A stretch of DNA of 64,000 nucleotides from assembly GCA_020634565.1 (NCBI GenBank), contig JACKBN010000010.1:62001-126000 (forward strand). The letters are read 5' to 3'. The DNA is from Ardenticatenaceae bacterium. Lineage in GTDB: Bacteria; Chloroflexota; Anaerolineae; Promineifilales; Promineifilaceae. This document shows positions 56,973 through 64,000 of this stretch, piece by piece (the stretch's first letter is position 1; each line of letters starts with the position of its first letter). The notes under the pieces are model-generated. The model had not been told where the DNA came from, made no database searches, and was given only the letters and a program-made list of their open reading frames with translations. A program made the translations under genes and the position numbers.

Positions 56973-59011
56973 GAATTTGCGGCTAAAATCTCTGCATCTT
57001 TCTTATCTGCCTGTGCCTTGCCGGCCGCCACATCCACGCGCGTCAGTAAGAAAATGCCGATGGCAAAGAAGATGAAGAGGCTGGCAACGCCGGGGCGACT
57101 GCTGCTGAAAAGCGCCACTGACAGCACAAAAACCAGCGGGCTCAAAAATGAGGCAAATTTAGACATGATGCTGAACAAGCCGAAAAATTCGCCGCTCATC
57201 ATGTTGGGTGTCATCGTGGCGTAAAGACTGCGGCTAAGCGCCTGGCTGCCGCCTTGCACAATGGCCACCAGCCAGGCCAGGAACCAAAATTCCACCACAG
57301 AATTCAAAAAGTAACCCCAAATGGCGATGATGGCGTAGGCGGACAGCGCCAGAATAATGCTGCGTTTGGTGTCTAACTTGTCGGCCATACCCTGGAAAAA
57401 GCGAGGTCCGGTGAGGAAGGCAAAGACGATGGCAACGGCTTGCGTTGCCAGCAGCATGCCAATGATGCCCAACAGGTTGCTGCTGCGCAGTGGCGGCAGG
57501 ATTTGCACATTGGAGAGGGCAAAGCGTGAACCGCTGCTGTCACTGACATTTTTGCCTGTGTTTATGAGCGACAGGACGTGTTCACCTTCTTCTTCAGTCT
57601 GGAATTGCTGGGTGACATCGTAGCGGATGGTGCTTTGGTAGGCGTCGATGACCACAGGCGTGCCCTCTTCATCCAGTAACGGTTGCCCATCCAGGAAGAC
57701 CGCCCAGACGCCATAATCGGGGCCCATGCTGTAGGTGAGTTCTAACGGCTGTCCATTGAAAGCGAGGTCGATACGGCCGTTCACATCATCCGAAGTAGCA
57801 TAAGTGGCGGCTAATTCTGCCTCATCGCACCAGAACGCATACCAGGCGCAAATTTCGCCGCGCTCCGCACCGGATATCGTCACGGTTTCCCATGTGCCGG
57901 TTTGCACAAACGCTTCTTCATTGGCGGAGTAGGTGCCCTGACCAACGGCCGTTGCCGTCGCGGCAAAATTGGGAGAAGGGGTCCCTGTCAGCGACCGGGG
58001 CAAAAGTGAGCTGCTGCCAATGCCCACTAGCGGCAGCGCGATAATGTTGAACACAACAAAGGCCACATACACGGTTTGTCGTTTATTACTTTTGGCTGGC
58101 AAACCGCCAAACACCAGACTGTACGGAATGCCCACAAACTGTACCAGCAAAATGGCCAGCACCAGTTCCGTGGTGCCAAAACCCAGCTCGGCCCCGTAAA
58201 TCACCGCCACCGAAATAATGATGCCAATGCCATCATTGTAAATAAGAAAAGCGATTAAATATTTAAAAAGTTCTTGATACTGCCTGATGTTGCGCAAAGT
58301 TTCACGGATTTGCTTGAAGCTCATGCGCACCAGGCTAACGCCTGGAGACATCTTTTGACCAATGCCCATAGGCTCCGGTACCTGGCGGAAGATGGGAATG
58401 GAGAACACAATCCACCAGATGGCCACACTGAACAATGACCAGCGCACGCCCCAATTTTCTGGCATCTGAAAAATCATGACCACATTGATGGCCAGCAGCA
58501 ATCCCCCACCCAAATAGCCCAAAGCATAGCCAAAAGTGGAGACCCGATCCTGGTCCTCTTCCTTGGCAACATGAGGCAACAAGGCATCGTAAAACACATT
58601 GGCCGCCCCAAAACCAATCCGCCCAATGATGAAGAAAATGGAGGCCATCAACCAGTCGCCCGTATCTACCAACACCAACAGGCCGGTGCCTACCACGCCA
58701 ATGCCCACAAACACCGACAGGAACTTTTTCTTGCCGCGCATGATGTCCGAGACGGTGCCCAAAATGGGGGAAATGATGGCCACAATAAACACAGAAATGG
58801 AGAGGGTGATGCTCCAGTATTGGGTGGCTGTGGCGGCACTGGGTAAGTTGGCTCCGGCTACACTGCTGTAATAGGCTGGCAAAACGGCCGCTAAAATGGT
58901 CGTGGCAAAAGCGGAGTTTGCCCAGTCATACATGGCCCAGGCTCGGATGCGTCGTTTATATTCTTTTTCGCTAAGTTGGTTGAGCGACAAGTTCAGGGGT
59001 GTGGTTGCCAT
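56969..59011 (-). CDS. UMF1-family MFS transporter with a large extracytoplasmic insertion
   Basis: 680 residues against about 430 for the family. The start RIRAWAMYDWANSAFATTIL is the UMF1/Atg22-like signature. GTVSDIMRGKKKFL is the MFS motif A. The helices run to about residue 335. Residues about 335-510 form a soluble insert with beta-sandwich character (VTISGAERGEICAWYAFWCD, IDLAFNGQPLELTYSMGPDY, GVWAVFLDGQPLLDEEGTPV, HVLSLINTGKNVSDSSGSRF). The second helix bundle follows (GSQALSRSLYATMTPNMMSG). The insert resembles jelly-roll ligand-binding modules and may capture substrate; inference. Confidence 0.9.
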   Translation of the reverse strand: MATTPLNLSLNQLSEKEYKRRIRAWAMYDWANSAFATTILAAVLPAYYSSVAGANLPSAATATQYWSITLSISVFIVAIISPILGTVSDIMRGKKKFLSVFVGIGVVGTGLLVLVDTGDWLMASIFFIIGRIGFGAANVFYDALLPHVAKEEDQDRVSTFGYALGYLGGGLLLAINVVMIFQMPENWGVRWSLFSVAIWWIVFSIPIFRQVPEPMGIGQKMSPGVSLVRMSFKQIRETLRNIRQYQELFKYLIAFLIYNDGIGIIISVAVIYGAELGFGTTELVLAILLVQFVGIPYSLVFGGLPAKSNKRQTVYVAFVVFNIIALPLVGIGSSSLLPRSLTGTPSPNFAATATAVGQGTYSANEEAFVQTGTWETVTISGAERGEICAWYAFWCDEAELAATYATSDDVNGRIDLAFNGQPLELTYSMGPDYGVWAVFLDGQPLLDEEGTPVVIDAYQSTIRYDVTQQFQTEEEGEHVLSLINTGKNVSDSSGSRFALSNVQILPPLRSSNLLGIIGMLLATQAVAIVFAFLTGPRFFQGMADKLDTKRSIILALSAYAIIAIWGYFLNSVVEFWFLAWLVAIVQGGSQALSRSLYATMTPNMMSGEFFGLFSIMSKFASFLSPLVFVLSVALFSSSRPGVASLFIFFAIGIFLLTRVDVAAGKAQADKKDAEILAANS

Positions 59012-59183
59012 TTAGTTATTTCCTCGGTGATTTACACCAACCCAGGCGGATTTGTAACTCTGGCAAAGCGGGATTTAAATGAATGAGAAGTCGCTTGCTT
59101 CACTGCTGCCAGAGCAAGTGGTGTTTACCGACTAGATTATGCCCTATGCTGGGAGATGTGCAATGAAATAAATGGAGAAAAAA

Positions 59184-59214
59184 GGAGACCATCCGCGTTG
59201 AGGGGATGGTCTCC
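59184..59214 (-). terminator. terminator of the LCP gene
   Basis: GGAGACCATCC (59184-59194) pairs with GGATGGTCTCC (59204-59214). On the minus strand it is followed by TTTTTTCTCC. It lies just after the LCP stop at 59229. Confidence 0.75.
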
Positions 59215-59228
59215 CATTTGGGTTATTT

Positions 59229-60788
59229 CTATTGGTCGAGGAATTCCTGGGGTTGGTAAAGTTGATTCAGGCAGGGATCGTAATCTTCGCCCAGGATGAC
59301 CTTGTATTCGTATTCAAACGAGTCATCGTCTGTAAGCTGAATTTCGCTGCGATACATGTCAAAAATCCAGCTAATCATCCAGTCAAAGGAATCCTTAAAG
59401 TTGGGGCGATAGTAAAACATTTGCGTAAGTGGCTCGGTAGAGGGCACCTCATCGCTGATGACGGGGGCAAAACCGTACCAGGCCAAATTATCGGCGGCCA
59501 GCAGGGCCATGTCTGGATTGCCGCTGGCGTTAACAATTTCTACGGTGATGGGGCGGCGATTGGCCCGGTTCAGTGCCGGCACGCGGAAAAGACGGCTAAA
59601 CGTTTCTTCCAGGTTGTTTTCACCTTCCCAAACGGGCAGCTGCACCTGGGCACCGCCGGGCGTTTCCCAGGGAATAATGCCGCGCACCAAGTAAAGATGC
59701 TGCACCCCGTTTTGGCGAATGGCAGGCGCCAGCGAAGCCAGCTGCAAGAGACGGCCGATATCCATGTCGGTTTCTACATTTTCTTTGTAGGCATCCCACA
59801 GAACTGGGAACTGGGAAAGCAGGCCCAGGTCTACCCCTTCATTCAAGATGGCGCGCAGCAATTGTTGCTGGCGACGCCCCCGGTCAAAATCGTTGGTAGA
59901 CAGGCGGGAACGGGCAAACCAGAGGGCGGTGTCTCCATCCATATGGTATTGGCCAGGCTCCAGGGCAAACTGTGCCCAGTTGTCTTCCTCTTGCGGATCA
60001 AGCTCTGGAGAAATGAGCCGCCAATCTTGCAAGCGGCAGCTCACGGCAATATCAACGCCACCGATGGCATCTACGGCCGTTTTAAATCCCTCAAAATCAA
60101 CCCGGGCATAGTAATGAATGGGAATACCAAAGTTGTACAGGATGGTTTGCTTGAGCAAATCGACGCCGCCCAGCGAGAGGGCTGTATTCAACCGGTTCAT
60201 GATCTTGCCGGGGATGTAGACAAACAAATCGCGCGGCAGGGAGATCATGGACGCGGTAGGGCCATCTTCATTGATGGAGACAATGATCATGGTGTCGGTG
60301 CGTGTGTCGTCAGAGCCCAGGGAGGTGTCGCTGCCCAACAGCAGAATGTTGGTGGTGGAATCTGGGACTTCAAAGGTGGGAACGGCGGTAGGAACGGCCG
60401 TAGATGGTGTGGGGATGCCCTCGCGCAGTTCTTCTGGCGCCGTGATGGTTAGTACCGGGTCTTGCTGCGGCAGGCTGGTGGGTGTGGCGGTGGGAACGGC
60501 CGTATTGGTTGGTGTGACCGTCGGGGTATTGCTGGCTGTGGGGCTTGGCCCTGGTGTGTCCGTGCCAGCTTTGGTGGGCGTGGCTGAGGGTTCTGGCGTG
60601 TCGGTGGCTGGTGCGGGAACTGCCGTGCTCTCGTTATCGGCAACTTGAATGGCTAATGTTGCCGCCACAGTAGGCAGTGGGCTCCCGTCTTCCCCATTAC
60701 AGGCCACCAAAAGCAGAGCCATGACAAACAATACAATCAACAATACGTTGGGAATACGAAATAAGAAATGCTTGAAGTTGTGAAACAT
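59229..60788 (-). CDS. LytR-CpsA-Psr (LCP) family glycopolymer ligase, lipoprotein-like
   Basis: 519 residues. Signal NVLLIVLFVMALLLVAC with a lipobox, Thr/Pro linker (about 35-140). LCP domain: STTNILLLGSDTSLGSDDTR, TDTMIIVSINEDGPTASMIS, LPRDLFVYIPGKIMNRLNTA, VDFEGFKTAVDAIGGVDIAV, LWFARSRLSTNDFDRGRRQQ with the conserved Asp and Arg that hold polyprenyl pyrophosphate. A LytR_C domain (ITVEIVNASGNPDMALLAAD) follows. Such enzymes attach lipid-linked glycopolymers to the cell wall. It lies behind a polysaccharide export permease and two glycosyltransferases. Confidence 0.93.
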   Translation of the reverse strand: MFHNFKHFLFRIPNVLLIVLFVMALLLVACNGEDGSPLPTVAATLAIQVADNESTAVPAPATDTPEPSATPTKAGTDTPGPSPTASNTPTVTPTNTAVPTATPTSLPQQDPVLTITAPEELREGIPTPSTAVPTAVPTFEVPDSTTNILLLGSDTSLGSDDTRTDTMIIVSINEDGPTASMISLPRDLFVYIPGKIMNRLNTALSLGGVDLLKQTILYNFGIPIHYYARVDFEGFKTAVDAIGGVDIAVSCRLQDWRLISPELDPQEEDNWAQFALEPGQYHMDGDTALWFARSRLSTNDFDRGRRQQQLLRAILNEGVDLGLLSQFPVLWDAYKENVETDMDIGRLLQLASLAPAIRQNGVQHLYLVRGIIPWETPGGAQVQLPVWEGENNLEETFSRLFRVPALNRANRRPITVEIVNASGNPDMALLAADNLAWYGFAPVISDEVPSTEPLTQMFYYRPNFKDSFDWMISWIFDMYRSEIQLTDDDSFEYEYKVILGEDYDPCLNQLYQPQEFLDQ

Positions 60789-60914
60789 AAGACCAATCTT
60801 GTACTTTTTAGCAGCGCCACGCGGTAAATCATTGACGCTCTTTTATTCAAATGGATAAAAGCCAAAAACAATTTTGAATATGGTTTAGCAAATATTTGGC
60901 TTTTGTTGTGATAC

Positions 60915-60949
60915 CGGGGGGCATTATAACATGGACGATCAACCCCCCG
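60915..60949. other. G6/C6 hairpin in the LCP upstream region
   Basis: CGGGGGG (60915-60921) and CCCCCCG (60943-60949) flank a 21-base loop. On the minus strand a TATAAT (60923-60928) lies inside the loop and may be the -10 box of the LCP gene; no good -35 is seen. Confidence 0.35.
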
Positions 60950-61010
60950 AAAGCATGCAGCCTGGACGTAGTGATCTGGTAGCGTTTCCGTTGAATTGTG
61001 GGTAGCTCCC

Positions 61011-61913
61011 TTACAATTTTTCGCCAAAGAGGTGCTCGGATCGACTAAACACTACATAGCCAATGATGAAGATGAGAACGGCCGTTACAAACGTTCGCAG
61101 CAAAGCCAGTGGATCCATCGGGCCAGGACCATTGCTGCCAACATTGCCCCATAGCACGGTCCGATAGCCGTCCACAATGGATGCCATCGGATTAACCCAG
61201 CGCATGATCCGAGCCGGATTAAAAGTTAGCCCCCAAAGATCCGCCTGGTCACCAAACCGCTCAAAGGGATAAAAAACAGGCGTCAGGAAGAACCACGCCA
61301 GAAGACCAACCTCCAAAATCATCAAGGTGTCCCGGTAAAAGGCTTGCAGCGTAGAAAGGATATACACCAGACCCAGTAAAAACAGAAGCTGCGTAATTAA
61401 AATGAGCGGTAGCCATAGGGCATGAATCGTCAGTCCGATGCCGTAAGCGTAAAGCAAGATTAGAAGAATGACAGATGCTAACAAAAAGTTGACGAAGTTA
61501 GACAACATTACCGCTGTTGGCAGCAAAATTCGGGGGAAATATACTTTTTTGATGATAGAAGCATTGTTGACAATGGAGCCCGTGCCGCTCATCAAGGTCG
61601 CAGTATGAAATTGCCAGGGAATCAGCGCCACCAGAATAAAGATAGGGTAAATTTTGATTTCGTCATTGGGAATGAGTACAGTAAACAAGACTGTGTAAAC
61701 TGTCATCATGAGCAATGGATTAAGCAGGCTCCACACAATACCTAATACCGAATTTTTATACCGCGCCTTTAAGTCCCGAATGATTAGATTTTTGAGCAGA
61801 TTGCGGTAGGCAAAAATTTCACGTATTTTTCCCCATTGGGATTGAATATCGTCTGAATCGAAATGGTTAGGGATAGAACCGAGTGGTTGCGGTGGCTTAA
61901 AATCTATTGACAT
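61011..61913 (-). CDS. ABC-2 type polysaccharide export permease (Wzm/TagG-like)
   Basis: 300 residues. N-terminal amphipathic region NLLKNLIIRDLKARYKNSVL with the family's RDLKxRYK motif, then six helices (LGIVWSLLNPLLMMTVYTVL, FILVALIPWQFHTATLMSGT, LVNFLLASVILLILL-type, LLFLLGLVYILSTLQAFYRD, LLAWFFLTPVFYPFERF, LRTFVTAVLIFIIGYVVF). It exports lipid-linked O-antigen or teichoic-acid-like chains. The ATPase partner is not in the window. It starts 6 bases after the GT2 stop. Confidence 0.93.
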   Translation of the reverse strand: MSIDFKPPQPLGSIPNHFDSDDIQSQWGKIREIFAYRNLLKNLIIRDLKARYKNSVLGIVWSLLNPLLMMTVYTVLFTVLIPNDEIKIYPIFILVALIPWQFHTATLMSGTGSIVNNASIIKKVYFPRILLPTAVMLSNFVNFLLASVILLILLYAYGIGLTIHALWLPLILITQLLFLLGLVYILSTLQAFYRDTLMILEVGLLAWFFLTPVFYPFERFGDQADLWGLTFNPARIMRWVNPMASIVDGYRTVLWGNVGSNGPGPMDPLALLRTFVTAVLIFIIGYVVFSRSEHLFGEKL

Positions 61914-61919
61914 AGCCGC

Positions 61920-62954
61920 TTATTTTAGCGAGTTGTGCTGCTTTTTCAAAGATAGTTGTTGGCTTGATGGGCCTAAGTGCTGGTAGCGTTGCCACACTTG
62001 CCGCGGTGTGGTGAGCGGTTCCATGAGGGTACGCATCTTTTGCAGGGGGATAGTGCGGGATTGTTGAATTTTTCGCCTTTTTTGCCAGACGGCCGTTAAT
62101 TGGGGGATGGCTTGCAAACGGCCGTACAGCGGCGAACTGTCTCGTCTGACCAGCAGAGCCATCGCGACCGAGCCAAAATCGTACAGCAAAATGGCGGGCA
62201 GGTAGCGCAGCAGCAACGGCCAGGGGTAATTTTTCAGGATGGTCCAAACTTTGTTGCGCCCGAGCAGCTTGCTTTTGAACGGCGACCCTTCGATGGCGGT
62301 GGCGGAGTGGTGATGAATGACAACGGCCGTATTCACATACAAACAATCCCAACCGGCCAATCTGGCCCGCCAGGCCAGATCCACATCCTCCAGGTAGGCA
62401 AAAAAATCTTCATCAAACAGACCAATCTGATTGAGCATGGCGCGCCGGTAAAGCGCCGCCCCGCCACTGGCTCCAAATATGGGTGTTGGTGGGGCCAGGC
62501 TGGTGCTGTTGAGCTGCCCCCCGAGTCGATCCCAAGCGATGCCTGCCCGATCCAGGCAAATACCTGCCGAGTTGATCACATCTGGACGGTCCCAGAACAG
62601 CAGTTTGGCGGCGCACATGCCCACGTTGGGGTTGGCTTCGGCCGTTTCTACCAGCGCCGTTAGCCAGTTGGGATCAACCTTTGTGTCGTTGTTGATGGTA
62701 GCGATGTAATCTGCTGTTGAGGCGCGAATGCCCACGTTGTTGCCGCGGGCAAACCCCACATTTTGCGGCAGGGCAATCAAGCGGATTTCTGGGTAGTTTG
62801 CTTGTACATACTCACAGGAGTCATCTTTTGAGCCATTATCTACGATGATGATGTCGAAGTTGGGGTAAGTTTGGGCCAATAAAGTGGGGAGGCACCATTC
62901 TAGATGGTGACGGCCGTTCCAGTTGACCACGATAATTGAGACAGATGCAGACAC
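61920..62954 (-). CDS. GT2-family glycosyltransferase
   Basis: 344 residues from a GTG at 62954. GT-A fold: SVSIIVVNWNGRHHLEWCLP, DIIIVDNGSKDDSCEYVQAN, NVGFARGNNVGIRASTADYI, TINNDTKVDPNWLTALVETA with the metal-binding Asp pair, FGASGGAALYRRAMLNQIGL, DEDFFAYLEDVDLAWRARLA. This subgroup includes rhamnosyl- and mannosyl-transferases of O-chains. The C-terminal region is amphipathic and basic. It lies in the polysaccharide cluster between the GT4 and the permease. Confidence 0.95.
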   Translation of the reverse strand: MSASVSIIVVNWNGRHHLEWCLPTLLAQTYPNFDIIIVDNGSKDDSCEYVQANYPEIRLIALPQNVGFARGNNVGIRASTADYIATINNDTKVDPNWLTALVETAEANPNVGMCAAKLLFWDRPDVINSAGICLDRAGIAWDRLGGQLNSTSLAPPTPIFGASGGAALYRRAMLNQIGLFDEDFFAYLEDVDLAWRARLAGWDCLYVNTAVVIHHHSATAIEGSPFKSKLLGRNKVWTILKNYPWPLLLRYLPAILLYDFGSVAMALLVRRDSSPLYGRLQAIPQLTAVWQKRRKIQQSRTIPLQKMRTLMEPLTTPRQVWQRYQHLGPSSQQLSLKKQHNSLK

Positions 62955-62995
62955 AACCTAGATTTTGACATAGTTGCCGCAAATCTTCAAGCGCA

Positions 62996-64000
62996 CTATG
63001 GGTTTAGAACGGCCGTAATCCACCGCTCAAACTGCGCCAGCAAGTCATCTGTGGCAAAGGCCGCCACTCGTTCTGTTTGTCCCGCGATGATGCTTTCTCT
63101 CAGCGTCAAATCCGTGATGAGCAAGTGGATGAGTTCGGCAAGGACGGGATAATTTTTTTGCTGGAGGAGTACCCCGGCGCTGCCCATCGTGCTGGGAACG
63201 GCCGTACTGGCATAAGCTACAACCGGCACGCCAAAGCGCATACTCTCGACCAAAGGCTGGCAAAATCCCTCGTGTTCGCTCAGGCAAACATAGACGGAGG
63301 CCGTGCGATAATAGGCGGCCAGCTGGGCCAATGAGACGTGTCCGCTGAACTGTACGGCCGTTTCTAAGCCAAAATCCTGGGCAACTGTGCGGAGGAAACG
63401 GCCGTAACCGCCCGCGCCATCTTCCGAACCCACCAGCAGCAGCCGCGCCGAGGGATCAATCTGGCGATAAAAGTAGAGGGTTTTGAGCAGATCTTCCTGC
63501 CGCTTGTTTGGCGCAATGCGCCCCACGAACAGCAAATTGGTGCGGCCGTCACTCAACTGGCTGAGCAACTCGCCGTCTGGCTGAACGTTGAACAAATCAT
63601 CCGGCTGGATCAGGGGGAGAACGGCCGTTTTGGGGAAGTTAGCCGCCAATAAATCTTGCTCATTAAAAGCAGAATCGGCTAGAGCCAGTGCGGTACGACT
63701 GGCAAAAAGTGGTAGATCGCGCTGGCCTTTTTCTGCCCCAGCCCGTAGCCACGGATTGGCTCCCACCAAAAAGTGGGGCGGCGTCACATTGTGGTAGCGC
63801 AACAGCAGCGTTTGCGGCAGCCCCAGCAAATAGTCGGAGAGCGCCGAACCGAGGCTGTAGTGGAACAGCAGCACATCGTCTGCCTGGGGGCGATATTGGT
63901 CATAGGGTGTGACGACCTTTTGCAGGCTGGGATGAATGCGCTCGGCAAAAATCTCGGAAGTCAGGCTCAGGCGGCGCAGCGCTTGCTGCATAATGAGCGC
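62996..64000 (-). CDS. GT4-family glycosyltransferase, N-terminus cut by window edge
   Basis: The frame is open beyond the right edge: ALI precedes MQQALRRLSLTSEIFAERIH, and family members have about 20 residues more at the front. At least 334 residues are in the window. GT-B fold: LLLRYHNVTPPHFLVGANPW, TNLLFVGRIAPNKRQEDLLK, ARLLLVGSEDGAGGY, VQFSGHVSLAQLAAYYRTAS, YVCLSEHEGFCQPLVESMRF with the E-x7-E motif, GVPVVAYASTAVPSTMGSAG. It adds sugar to a surface polysaccharide. First seen gene of the cluster on the minus strand. Confidence 0.93.
   Translation of the reverse strand, partial: ALIMQQALRRLSLTSEIFAERIHPSLQKVVTPYDQYRPQADDVLLFHYSLGSALSDYLLGLPQTLLLRYHNVTPPHFLVGANPWLRAGAEKGQRDLPLFASRTALALADSAFNEQDLLAANFPKTAVLPLIQPDDLFNVQPDGELLSQLSDGRTNLLFVGRIAPNKRQEDLLKTLYFYRQIDPSARLLLVGSEDGAGGYGRFLRTVAQDFGLETAVQFSGHVSLAQLAAYYRTASVYVCLSEHEGFCQPLVESMRFGVPVVAYASTAVPSTMGSAGVLLQQKNYPVLAELIHLLITDLTLRESIIAGQTERVAAFATDDLLAQFERWITAVLNP

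Larger units (their letters stand above)
106..63628. repeat. highly iterated palindrome ACGGCCGT, about 130 copies
   Basis: First copy 106-113, last 63621-63628; mean spacing about 480 bases, longest gap about 2.1 kb (57953-60072). Most copies read AACGGCCGTT, and many extend to GAAACGGCCGTTTC. They occur within genes on both strands, between genes, in a promoter region (8135-8142) and in pairs (17531/17544, 24242/24284). The count is by hand and may be off by a few. Base composition predicts one or two. Listed once here as a dispersed family. Confidence 0.95.

Noticed and set aside
59232..60452. A 406-codon open frame on the plus strand
   Set aside because: Antisense to the LCP gene, which has clear motifs, a signal peptide and a terminator.

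Overview
The window looks like a chromosomal segment of an uncultured member of the Chloroflexota, probably Anaerolineae-like. That placement is inference from gene content: many lipoproteins with Thr/Pro-rich linkers, a SARP/BTAD-NB-ARC-TPR regulator, a membrane-anchored Ser/Thr kinase, CoxL/M/S-type molybdenum hydroxylase genes, NDP-forming acyl-CoA synthetase and UMF1-type transport. No rRNA, tRNA, CRISPR array, transposase, phage gene or replication origin was recognised. Genes are dense, on both strands and mostly housekeeping or envelope related.

The most striking property is not a gene. The 8-base palindrome ACGGCCGT (usually AACGGCCGTT) occurs about 130 times by hand count, roughly once per 480 bp, where base composition predicts one or two. 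It lies inside genes and between them, in all reading frames, and leaves the recurrent peptides T-A-V, N/D-G-R and (E)R-P-F in unrelated proteins. This resembles the cyanobacterial HIP1 phenomenon with a different sequence. Several other short dispersed repeat families are present, and at least three of them also sit in frame inside coding sequences.

Layout. 1-968: N-terminal part of a sensor histidine kinase. 1080-5717 (minus): a tight operon DUF368 - DedA - HAD phosphatase - SEC-C protein - aroA. DedA and DUF368 are two families of polyprenyl-phosphate flippases, side by side here. 6069-7952: acyl-CoA dehydrogenase and PRC-barrel protein. 8184-11621: lipoprotein, Yip1-like membrane protein (frameshifted in a T tract), small membrane protein and NDP-forming acyl-CoA synthetase (frameshifted). 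11703-14780 (minus): two GNAT proteins and a MEMO-family protein. 14900-16402: M1 metallopeptidase lipoprotein. 16479-18284 (minus): ECF sigma factor, small anti-sigma-like protein and MscS channel. 18939-19926: small protein and FHA protein. 20089-20945: PadR regulator and membrane protein behind a clear promoter and palindromic operator. 20972-28186: glycosidase-like lipoprotein, DUF952-VOC fusion, GH13 amylase, CNB-PH membrane protein, NAD-dependent epimerase-like protein, esterase lipoprotein. 28239-34335: glycosyltransferase divergent from a TetR/SRPBCC pair, two small membrane proteins, phosphomutase-like enzyme, flavin reductase, YgjP-like metallohydrolase. 34469-37818: ParB-like small protein divergent from a large SARP regulator.

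37815-40018 (YqeB, YqeC-MocA fusion) and 48409-53424 (XdhC, FAD/2Fe-2S fusion, small membrane protein, Moco subunit) together form a molybdenum hydroxylase and its cofactor-maturation set. Between them lie a kinase-pseudokinase tandem protein, two surface proteins and a secreted alpha/beta hydrolase. 53488-59011 holds a lipoprotein, a response regulator with a sensor kinase, a thioesterase, ArfB and an MFS permease with a large extracytoplasmic insertion. 59229-64000 (minus) is the end of a surface-polysaccharide cluster: GT4, GT2, ABC-2 permease, LCP ligase.
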